Assembly: GCA_002696995.1 (NCBI GenBank)
Contig: NZUF01000021.1
Location: forward strand, 48,385 to 55,800
Direction of reading: 5' to 3'
Length of the DNA: 7,416 bases
DNA from: Flammeovirgaceae bacterium
GTDB lineage: Bacteria > Bacteroidota > Bacteroidia > Cytophagales > MED-G16
A program made the translations under genes and the position numbers. Shown one piece after another: positions 1 to 5,889 of this stretch. The notes beneath the pieces are model-generated. The model was not told where the DNA came from. It did not search any database and saw only the letters and a program-made list of their open reading frames with translations. Each line of letters starts with the position of its first letter. The stretch's first letter is position 1.

Positions 1-1197
1 GATGATGAGGTGATAGATATCCCAGCAGATTATAATTCTTTAAAAGATTTGTTAGATTCTATGGAAGAAGGCAGCGGAAATAAACTTGATGAATTTCTAG
101 AACAGGCAGAGAAAAAATATAAAGTGGGAATAGAGAACTTAGTCTATAAGCCAGGCCTTTCTTTAACTGAGTTCATAGACAAAGACACAATTAGTGGAAT
201 ATTTCAACTTGATGTGTTTAAGTCAATGTACAATCACATAAGAAAGTATTTTAAGAATGAAAAAATTATTAAGCTGTTAGAGTTTCCTGTTTTATTTCTT
301 GGGGCTACACCAAAAAACACTCCGGCATTATATAGTTTAATGAATTACGCAGATATTAAATTAGGGACATGGTACCCTGAAGGTGGGATGTATAAAGTAG
401 TAGACGCGATGATAAATCTTGCTAAGGAGAAAGGTGTTAAGTTCTATAATGGTGAAGACGTAAGGAAATTTTCATATGTTAATAAAAGCATTTCTCATGT
501 TATAACTTCAAAAAAAACATTTGATGTTGACTATGTTGTGTGCTCAGGAGATTATCATCATTTTGATCAAAATATTCTTGAAGAAAAATTTAGAAATTAT
601 AGTAAAAGCTACTGGGACAAAAGAGTTCTTGCTCCCTCATCACTTCTTTTTTATATTGGTTTAGATAAAAAATTAAAAAATATTTCACACCACTGCCTGT
701 TTTTTGACAAAGATTTTGAGAGACACGCTGAAGAAATTTATTCAACCCCTAGGTGGCCTTCTGAACCTTTATTCTATGCTTCTTTTACATCAAAATCTGA
801 TGATTCTGTAGCACCTAAAGGAAAAGAGAATATGTTCTTACTAATGCCAGTAGCCCCAGACTTAGAAGACAATAAAATAATTAGAGAAAGATATTTTGAG
901 CTGATAATTTCAAGACTTGAAAAACTTACTAAACAAAATATAAAAGACCATATTATTTATAAAAAAAGTTATGCAATTAGAGATTTTAAAAAAGACTATA
1001 ACTCATTTAAAGGAAATGCATACGGACTAGCCAACACGTTATTTCAGACTGCTATCCTGAAGCCATCTCTAAAAAATAAAAAATTAAATAATTTATATTT
1101 CTGTGGACAACTAACAGTACCAGGCCCAGGTGTTCCACCTTCTCTTATATCAGGAAATGTTGTGGCAAAAGAATTATTAAAAAATATAAAAAGCTAA
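1..1197 (+). CDS. crtI: Phytoene desaturase CrtI, 5'-truncated by window edge
   Basis: This is an FAD-dependent phytoene desaturase that introduces the double bonds converting phytoene to lycopene, normally at the membrane surface. The frame is open from base 1 and read without a stop, so the true start lies upstream. The GTG at base 10 is an internal valine, not a start. About 95 residues are missing compared with the usual ~490, including the GxGxxG dinucleotide-binding motif. What remains (398 codons with the three before the GTG) shows central family signatures such as FLGATPKNTPALYSLM followed by GTWYPEGGMYKVV. It also shows the C-terminal flavin-binding signature CGQLTVPGPGVPPSLISG at about residues 368-385. 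The stop overlaps that of the convergent gene by 4 bp. Other carotenoid genes downstream support the role. Related CrtN/CrtD-type desaturases are less likely because phytoene synthase, cyclase and hydroxylase genes follow. The assignment is from recognised motifs, not a search. Confidence 0.95.
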   Translation, partial: DDEVIDIPADYNSLKDLLDSMEEGSGNKLDEFLEQAEKKYKVGIENLVYKPGLSLTEFIDKDTISGIFQLDVFKSMYNHIRKYFKNEKIIKLLEFPVLFLGATPKNTPALYSLMNYADIKLGTWYPEGGMYKVVDAMINLAKEKGVKFYNGEDVRKFSYVNKSISHVITSKKTFDVDYVVCSGDYHHFDQNILEEKFRNYSKSYWDKRVLAPSSLLFYIGLDKKLKNISHHCLFFDKDFERHAEEIYSTPRWPSEPLFYASFTSKSDDSVAPKGKENMFLLMPVAPDLEDNKIIRERYFELIISRLEKLTKQNIKDHIIYKKSYAIRDFKKDYNSFKGNAYGLANTLFQTAILKPSLKNKKLNNLYFCGQLTVPGPGVPPSLISGNVVAKELLKNIKS

Positions 1198-1985
1198 TAA
1201 TCTAGTTCGTAATTCTCTAATTGAATATCATCCATTCCGTCCCCGTCAAAAGGATTTTCAATCTGTTCTTGGACATTAAATAATGATATAAGGATGAAAG
1301 ATATTATAGTATTCAATGCGTACACTAAGAATGTTGTATCTACAATTTCTGAGCCACCAAATGTTGATCCAATCTCAAATCCCATTGAAGCATTTCCAAT
1401 ATTATAAATAAGAGTTGGAGCATAATAAAATGGAAATATGTATATAAATAACTCACAGTAAGCTCTGATACTTTGAGGAGTTCTGTGGACCTTGATAGAA
1501 ATAGAATTTTCAATCCCCATGATCACGTCACGCATCAACCTGTAGACTCTTAAGGAGAGGCTACCACCCAGAGAATCTCTGTTTAATTTAATAAAATCTT
1601 GAATCTTTCCAATTGAATCATTTAAAGCTTTTTTGTCATTTGATTCAGAGTAAAGAAATGTAATTAATTGTTTCTTGACGTCAACCACTTGACCATAGAC
1701 TTTATTTTTATCTGCTTCAGATATCTTTTTTGAGACTGAGAAACAATATTTTATTGAGGCAAGAGCTCCTTTTGCTCTTCCTAAGTGCTCTAAAGCCTTC
1801 TCTCTTCTTTGAAATGCACTCCCCAAAGTAAAGACGATAGGAAATACAACAGCAACAGAAATAATTGTTAAATCTAAATTATAAGTAAGTTGATACTTAT
1901 ATGCAATCCATGTTGCAATCAAAGAAATAATTACAGAAATTAGAGTTCTAAAATTTAGTGCACTTGTATACTTTTTTAATACCAT
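1194..1985 (-). CDS. Bestrophin-like four-helix membrane protein, putative anion channel
   Basis: The product is 263 residues with four hydrophobic segments at about 14-31, 38-57, 178-196 and 217-236. A mainly helical, charged soluble stretch (about 60-170) separates the second and third. Just after the last segment lies ENPFDGDGMDD (243-253) in an acidic tail. This resembles the NPF-plus-acidic cluster following the last helix of bestrophins, and the two-plus-two helix layout also fits. Bestrophins are pentameric anion channels, so an ion-channel role in the inner membrane is inference; no residue here proves conductance. No signal peptide is needed. The gene lies antisense between crtI and the other carotenoid genes. 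Its stop TAG overlaps the crtI stop by 4 bp, and its ATG is only 5 bp from the ATG of the divergent gene at 1991, so its promoter must lie inside that gene. An unrelated four-helix membrane protein is the alternative. That it is a real gene is well supported; the family is moderately supported. Confidence 0.75.
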   Translation of the reverse strand: MVLKKYTSALNFRTLISVIISLIATWIAYKYQLTYNLDLTIISVAVVFPIVFTLGSAFQRREKALEHLGRAKGALASIKYCFSVSKKISEADKNKVYGQVVDVKKQLITFLYSESNDKKALNDSIGKIQDFIKLNRDSLGGSLSLRVYRLMRDVIMGIENSISIKVHRTPQSIRAYCELFIYIFPFYYAPTLIYNIGNASMGFEIGSTFGGSEIVDTTFLVYALNTIISFILISLFNVQEQIENPFDGDGMDDIQLENYELDY

Positions 1986-1990
1986 AAGAA

Positions 1991-3025
1991 ATGAAATTTA
2001 ATAAACAAACTAAAAATATTCTATTAATATGTGTTTTATATTTTATTAATTTTAATAACATAGCACATTCTCAAAGTTCAGAATTATTTTCTGATAATTT
2101 AAATTTAAATGCCAAAATATCTTTCGACTTCAAGGATCTTTATAAAAACACTGATGACTCAACTTTTATTAAGTCTAAGATGTTTTACTCAGTAAACGGA
2201 CAAGAGGAGGATTCTATGACAGTAAGAATTCGAGTTAGAGGAAACTTCAGAAAGAAAATTTGCTATTTCAAGCCTATGAGACTTGAGATTAGAAAGAAAC
2301 AAGCCGAAAACACAATTTTTGAAAATAACAGAAAGCTTAAACTCGTAGTGCCATGTCAAAATGAGAAGGGAAAAGACGAACTTATATATAAGGAAATGTT
2401 AGCATATAAGTTATTTGAAGAAGTGTCAGATGTTCATCTCAAAACCCAACCCCTGACTCTAAAAATTATTGAGAAAAAAGGAAATAAAGAAATAGAACAC
2501 ACAATGTTTGCATTCTTAATTGAAGACGACTCAAAAGTTGCCAAGAGACATGACATTAAAAAATTTCCAAAGAGAAGAGTTAGTCCTCTTATTGTATCAG
2601 ATTCCTCAGCAATAAATTTTACTTTGTTCTCTTACTTAATAGGTAACACCGACTGGTCAATGGCGTATCAACATAATACAGAAATGTTTTTTAATGGAAA
2701 AAAACTTGTTGCTATACCTTATGATTTTGATCACAGTGGACTAGTAAACGCATACTATGCTAAGCCAAACCCAATGCTGAAGATATCTAGCGTTACAGAG
2801 AGAGTATATAGAGGCCTTTGTAAAAGAGATCCTGAAGTATTCTCATTCATGAGAGATTTATATCTTTCCAGAGAAGCAAATATTTACAATACCCTTAACG
2901 CTTATGAAGATAATTTTGATGAAAAAGAATTTAACAGGTTAAATAAATATATTCGATCTTTCTTTGATATCATTAGATCAGATATTGAATTTAAAGATAA
3001 AATTCTTAGCAAGTGTAGAGGTTAA
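1991..3025 (+). CDS. Secreted hypothetical protein with CotH-kinase-like motifs
   Basis: The product is 344 residues with a probable Sec signal peptide: KKxK-like basic start, hydrophobic core at about 9-20, and likely cleavage near AHS-QSS (25-30). There is no lipobox cysteine, so it should be periplasmic or secreted. Visible motifs are a basic beta-type stretch RIRVRGNFRKKICYFKPMRL (79-98), NTDWS (219-223), HN (228-229), IPYDFDHSG (242-250) and ERVYRG (270-275). The order RGN...KPxRL, then DW...HN, then PYDFD recalls the CotH family of atypical secreted protein kinases, where the late aspartates bind metal. This similarity is distant and judged by eye. Three of its cysteines (91, 122, 277) could form disulfides. 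The substrate is unknown. The gene starts 5 bp from a divergent start and ends 5 bp before crtB, so it is probably co-transcribed with crtB, although no carotenoid role is known to me. That it is a gene is well supported; its function is not. Confidence 0.8.
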   Translation: MKFNKQTKNILLICVLYFINFNNIAHSQSSELFSDNLNLNAKISFDFKDLYKNTDDSTFIKSKMFYSVNGQEEDSMTVRIRVRGNFRKKICYFKPMRLEIRKKQAENTIFENNRKLKLVVPCQNEKGKDELIYKEMLAYKLFEEVSDVHLKTQPLTLKIIEKKGNKEIEHTMFAFLIEDDSKVAKRHDIKKFPKRRVSPLIVSDSSAINFTLFSYLIGNTDWSMAYQHNTEMFFNGKKLVAIPYDFDHSGLVNAYYAKPNPMLKISSVTERVYRGLCKRDPEVFSFMRDLYLSREANIYNTLNAYEDNFDEKEFNRLNKYIRSFFDIIRSDIEFKDKILSKCRG

Positions 3026-3030
3026 TACAT

Positions 3031-3861
3031 ATGGGAAGTGCAATAAAATTATATAATGATGTTAGCACTAAATGTAGTGAACTCATAACCAAAAGCTATA
3101 GCACATCCTTCTCTTTAGGAATATATACCCTAGACAAAAGAATACATGAAGACATTTATAACATTTATGGTTTCGTTCGATTTGCAGATGAAATCGTTGA
3201 CACTTTTCATGATCTTGATAAAGAGAAATATTTAAATAAGTTCGAAGAGGAGACATTCCTGTCAATTAAGGAAAGTTTTTCTGCAAATCCTGTACTTCAT
3301 GCTTTCCAACTCACTGTAAATAAATTCAATATTGATGAAAAACACATAAAAGCTTTTTTAGATAGTATGAGGATGGACCTTTCAATGAAAAAATTTGATA
3401 TGGAAGAGTACAAGAAATACATATATGGTTCTGCAGAAGTTGTGGGGTTAATGTGTCTAAAAGTTTTTTGTAATAATGAAAAAACTTATAATGAACTTGA
3501 GAAATATGCTATAAGCTTAGGCTCGGCATTTCAAAAGGTTAATTTTCTTAGAGACATCAAAAGTGATTATGATGAGAGAGGAAGAGTATACTTCCCAAAT
3601 GTAGAATTTGATACTTTTACAGATGAGCAAAAAAATGATATTGAAGAAGATATTGAAGAAGAATTTAACCATGCTCTCTTAGGTATAAAAAAACTACCTG
3701 CTGTAGCGAGGAAAGGTGTTTACTTATCATATAATTATTATCGAGAACTGCTCAATAAGATTAAAAATCTTGACCACAAAAAAATAAAGAGTGATAGAAT
3801 AAGAGTATCTAACTTTAAAAAATTTATAATATTTTTATCAACATATTTAAACCCTATTTAA
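3031..3861 (+). CDS. crtB: Phytoene synthase
   Basis: This enzyme condenses two molecules of geranylgeranyl diphosphate head-to-head to phytoene, the committed step of C40 carotenoid synthesis. The 276-residue length fits bacterial CrtB. The N-terminal KSYSTSFSLG (21-30) is the typical opening of squalene/phytoene synthases. The first aspartate-rich Mg-diphosphate site is DEIVD (53-57). YGSAEVVGL (132-140) is the conserved mid-protein helix, and the second aspartate-rich site is NFLRDIKSDYDERGRVYFP (171-189). All expected catalytic aspartates are present. The ATG at 3031 places the STSF motif at the usual distance from the N-terminus. It follows the secreted-protein gene by 5 bp, and its TAA is followed directly by the TTG start of the cyclase, which suggests one transcript and translational coupling. 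A squalene or diapophytoene synthase is the alternative, but the neighbouring cyclase and hydroxylase favour C40 phytoene. Confidence 0.95.
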   Translation: MGSAIKLYNDVSTKCSELITKSYSTSFSLGIYTLDKRIHEDIYNIYGFVRFADEIVDTFHDLDKEKYLNKFEEETFLSIKESFSANPVLHAFQLTVNKFNIDEKHIKAFLDSMRMDLSMKKFDMEEYKKYIYGSAEVVGLMCLKVFCNNEKTYNELEKYAISLGSAFQKVNFLRDIKSDYDERGRVYFPNVEFDTFTDEQKNDIEEDIEEEFNHALLGIKKLPAVARKGVYLSYNYYRELLNKIKNLDHKKIKSDRIRVSNFKKFIIFLSTYLNPI

Positions 3862-4557
3862 TTGACTCTATATTTTAAGTTATTACTTTTCACAATATCA
3901 TTTCCATTACTTGCCTCGTGGGATAAAAGGTTTAATTACGCATCTAAATTCAAGTTCCTTTTTCCATCAATATTTATTACTGGCTCTTTTTTTATAGTTT
4001 GGGATATAATATTTACTCAAAATGGAGTCTGGGGATTTAGTGAGACTCACACATCAAATATTAACATATTATCTCTTCCCATTGAGGAGTGGCTTTTTTT
4101 TATCATAATACCTTTCTCTTGTGTTTTTATTTATGAGAGTGTTAAGTATTTTTTTGATATAAAAAAATATAACGGTATCTCTAGAAAGATAATTATTATG
4201 GTAGGGACTTCTCTTTTAATATTATCTTTTTTAAATTCTGAAAGGGCTTATACCTTCTGGAATTTTTTATTTTGTGGATCATTCCTTATTTATAGTGGAT
4301 ACAAGGAAAGGGACTATCATGCTAATTTTATCGTTTCATACCTTTTTAGCAATATTGGACTTCTAATAGTTAATGGAATTCTTACTGACGGTAATTTTGA
4401 TTTTAATTTTTCTACAGACCCAGTTGTTTGGTACAATAATGATGAAAACCTCTTTATAAGATTTATTACCATACCTATCGAAGATTTCTTCTACAGCTTA
4501 CTTTTATTGCTCATGAATGTAACATTTTATGAAAAATTCAAGTCTAAATCTCTATAA
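3862..4557 (+). CDS. Lycopene beta-cyclase, fused CrtYc-CrtYd type
   Basis: This integral membrane enzyme should cyclise both ends of lycopene to give beta-carotene. It is not the FAD-dependent CrtY. Its 231 residues are almost all hydrophobic helices and contain two copies of the lycopene-cyclase domain in one chain. The first copy has NGVWGF (54-59) and LPIEEWLFF (72-80); the second has ENLFIRFITIPIEDFFYS (195-212). The paired PxE(E/D) motifs are the hallmark of this family, which in actinobacteria is split into two genes (crtYc, crtYd) and in some archaea and Bacteroidota is fused. The start is TTG, lying immediately after the crtB TAA. It is preferred because the family's conserved N-terminal helix begins there (LYFKLLLFTISFPLL) and no ATG occurs before the first conserved motif. 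The second motif has D208 where the first has E76, which is not expected to abolish function. No Shine-Dalgarno sequence is visible, so translation probably depends on termination of crtB. The product (beta- rather than epsilon-rings) is inferred from the downstream crtZ. Confidence 0.9.
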   Translation: MTLYFKLLLFTISFPLLASWDKRFNYASKFKFLFPSIFITGSFFIVWDIIFTQNGVWGFSETHTSNINILSLPIEEWLFFIIIPFSCVFIYESVKYFFDIKKYNGISRKIIIMVGTSLLILSFLNSERAYTFWNFLFCGSFLIYSGYKERDYHANFIVSYLFSNIGLLIVNGILTDGNFDFNFSTDPVVWYNNDENLFIRFITIPIEDFFYSLLLLLMNVTFYEKFKSKSL

Positions 4558-4571
4558 AGTTTTTTATAAAG

Positions 4572-4581
4572 TAACTTTGCA
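4572..4581 (+). promoter_or_regulatory. Possible Bacteroidota -7 promoter element before ispH
   Basis: The bases TAACTTTGCA match the Bacteroidota housekeeping -7 consensus TAnnTTTG exactly, including the CA that often follows it. It sits in the 26-bp gap between the cyclase stop and ispH, the widest gap within the five-gene run. I find no convincing -33 TTTG at the expected distance. The element is so close to the ATG (4584) that a transcript from it would be nearly or fully leaderless. It may be a secondary promoter giving ispH expression independent of the carotenoid genes, or a chance match in AT-rich DNA. Confidence 0.4.
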
Positions 4582-4583
4582 CT

Positions 4584-5429
4584 ATGTTATCATTAGATGT
4601 GACTATAGACACTAAGTCTGGGTTTTGTTTTGGAGTTGAATTTGCTATTGAGATGGCAGAAGATATCTTAAAAGAAGAAGGAGAATTATACTGTCTTGGT
4701 GACATTGTCCATAATAATAGAGAGGTTACTAGACTTGAGAAAATGGGATTAGAAATTATCGACCATGAAAAACTCAAGGTAATGAAAGATGTTAAGGTTC
4801 TTATCAGAGCTCATGGCGAACCTCCTTCTACTTATGATATAGCAATTAAAAATAATATAACACTTATTGATGCATCTTGTCCAGTAGTTCTCAAGCTACA
4901 GAATAGAATCAAAAAATCTCATGACAAAGAGGAAAAAATTTATATTTATGGTAAACACGGTCACCCAGAAGTAATAGGACTCTTAGGGCAAACTGGAAAG
5001 GATGCGATAGTATTTCAAGATATCAAAGAATTAGATCTTGATTCTTTACCTAAATCAATTACATTATACACTCAGACAACTAAGAGTAAAGAAAAATTTT
5101 ATGAGATTGTTTCAACCCTAACAAAGTCAGGTTCTGACGTAAACGTAAATGATACTCTGTGCAGTCAAGTAAGTAATAGAGACACCCAACTTCAAGAGTT
5201 CTCAACAAATTTTGATAAAATTATTTTTGTGTCTGGGACTAAATCTTCCAACGGTAATGCCCTGTATAATGTATGTAAGAAAAACAATGACAAGTCTTAT
5301 TTCGTATCCTCATCTGAAGAGCTTAAAAAAGATTGGTTTGGAAATAAAGAGAAGGTTGGTGTTTGTGGGGCAACTTCTACTCCGATGTGGCTTATGGAAG
5401 AGGTAAAAGAAAAAATATTAAAATTTTAG
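4584..5429 (+). CDS. ispH: 4-hydroxy-3-methylbut-2-enyl diphosphate reductase IspH (LytB)
   Basis: IspH is the cytosolic iron-sulfur enzyme that performs the last step of the MEP pathway, reducing HMBPP to IPP and DMAPP, the precursors of all isoprenoids here. The 281-residue length is typical. The three cluster cysteines are present: C15 in SGFCFGV, C99 in DASCPVV and C193 in NDTLCSQVSNR. Substrate-binding residues are also recognisable: H43 in VHNN, H77 in RAHGEP, H127 and E129 in KHGHPEV, the QTT motif at 164-166 and SSNGN at 221-225. The C-terminal GATSTPMWLMEEV is also family-typical. The ATG at 4584 puts the first cysteine at the usual position. It lies between the cyclase and crtZ, so it is linked to carotenoid production, probably boosting precursor supply. 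Since IspH is generally essential, it may also need the separate promoter suggested just upstream. Whether a second copy exists elsewhere cannot be seen. Confidence 0.97.
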   Translation: MLSLDVTIDTKSGFCFGVEFAIEMAEDILKEEGELYCLGDIVHNNREVTRLEKMGLEIIDHEKLKVMKDVKVLIRAHGEPPSTYDIAIKNNITLIDASCPVVLKLQNRIKKSHDKEEKIYIYGKHGHPEVIGLLGQTGKDAIVFQDIKELDLDSLPKSITLYTQTTKSKEKFYEIVSTLTKSGSDVNVNDTLCSQVSNRDTQLQEFSTNFDKIIFVSGTKSSNGNALYNVCKKNNDKSYFVSSSEELKKDWFGNKEKVGVCGATSTPMWLMEEVKEKILKF

Positions 5430-5432
5430 AAT

Positions 5433-5882
5433 ATGTTAGTTAATATTTTAATTGTCTTAGGGACATTTATTTTTATGGAAGGAGTAGCATGGTTTACTCA
5501 TAAGTATATAATGCACGGTATCCTCTGGACTTGGCATAAATCGCATCATAAGAAACACGACCACTTCCTAGAACTTAATGATTTATTTGCAGTAGTATTC
5601 TCTATACCCTCGATACTTCTAATTTATTTAGGTTACTCATACGAAGCATACTCTATTCTTAAATATTTTGGCATAGGTATTTTCTTCTATGGAGTTGCAT
5701 ATGTTATATTTCATGATATTATTGTACACAGAAGAATTAAAATTAAGTTTAAAGCGACAAGTGCTTACATGAAAAGAATCATGAACGCTCATTATGTACA
5801 TCATAAGGTTCACACAAAGCACGGAGGTAAAGCTTTCGGTTTTTTATTCGCACCGAAAGAATACGATATCAATAAAGATTAA
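5433..5882 (+). CDS. crtZ: Beta-carotene hydroxylase
   Basis: This non-heme di-iron membrane hydroxylase adds 3-OH groups to the beta-rings of beta-carotene to give zeaxanthin via cryptoxanthin. The 149-residue length is normal for CrtZ. All four histidine boxes are visible: H23-x4-H28 (HKYIMH), H35-x2-H38-H39 (HKSHH), H94-x4-H99 (HDIIVH) and H120-x2-H123-H124 (HYVHH). Membrane helices lie at about 3-20 and 50-95. MHGILWTWHKSHH is a strong CrtZ signature that separates it from general sterol desaturases. The gene begins 3 bp after the ispH stop with no visible ribosome-binding site, so it is the last gene of the unit. Its TAA abuts the stop of the convergent M20 gene. Downstream enzymes such as a ketolase (CrtW) or 2,2'-hydroxylase (CrtG) are absent from the window, so the end product predicted here is zeaxanthin. 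Confidence 0.95.
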   Translation: MLVNILIVLGTFIFMEGVAWFTHKYIMHGILWTWHKSHHKKHDHFLELNDLFAVVFSIPSILLIYLGYSYEAYSILKYFGIGIFFYGVAYVIFHDIIVHRRIKIKFKATSAYMKRIMNAHYVHHKVHTKHGGKAFGFLFAPKEYDINKD

Positions 5883-5889
5883 TTAGTCT
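5876..5889. other. Near-palindrome spanning the abutting crtZ and M20 stops
   Basis: AGATTAATTAGTCT reads almost the same on both strands, with one non-complementary (T/G) pair. Its centre falls exactly at the junction between the two convergent stop codons, 5882|5883. There is no loop or T-run beyond it, so a classic bidirectional terminator is not supported. Part of the symmetry simply reflects TAA meeting its mirror TTA. Confidence 0.3.

Noticed and set aside
10..12. GTG as the start of crtI
   Set aside because: The frame is open to base 1 and the protein lacks the FAD-binding N-terminus, so the gene is cut by the window rather than truncated.
1967..1977. TATACTTTTTT as a promoter for the gene at 1991
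   Set aside because: It matches TAnnTTTG only with a mismatch, and no TTTG lies at the right distance upstream.
2006..2013. Minus-strand TTAGTTTG as a promoter for the bestrophin-like gene
   Set aside because: It differs from TAnnTTTG by one key base and has no -33 partner.
3083..3265. 60-codon minus-strand open frame inside crtB
   Set aside because: It lies antisense to the conserved CrtB motifs, and its translation shows no recognisable domain.
4544..4777. 77-codon minus-strand open frame over the start of ispH
   Set aside because: It is antisense to conserved IspH residues (C15, H43) and its composition looks like an AT-rich shadow.
5212..5406. 64-codon plus-strand frame inside ispH
   Set aside because: It is a frame-shifted reading of the conserved IspH C-terminus.
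5637..5822. 61-codon minus-strand frame inside crtZ
   Set aside because: It is antisense to the third and fourth histidine boxes of CrtZ and has no support of its own.
5876..5889. Bidirectional intrinsic terminator between crtZ and the M20 gene
   Set aside because: The symmetry is short, AT-rich and loopless, with no T-run, so a stable hairpin is unlikely.
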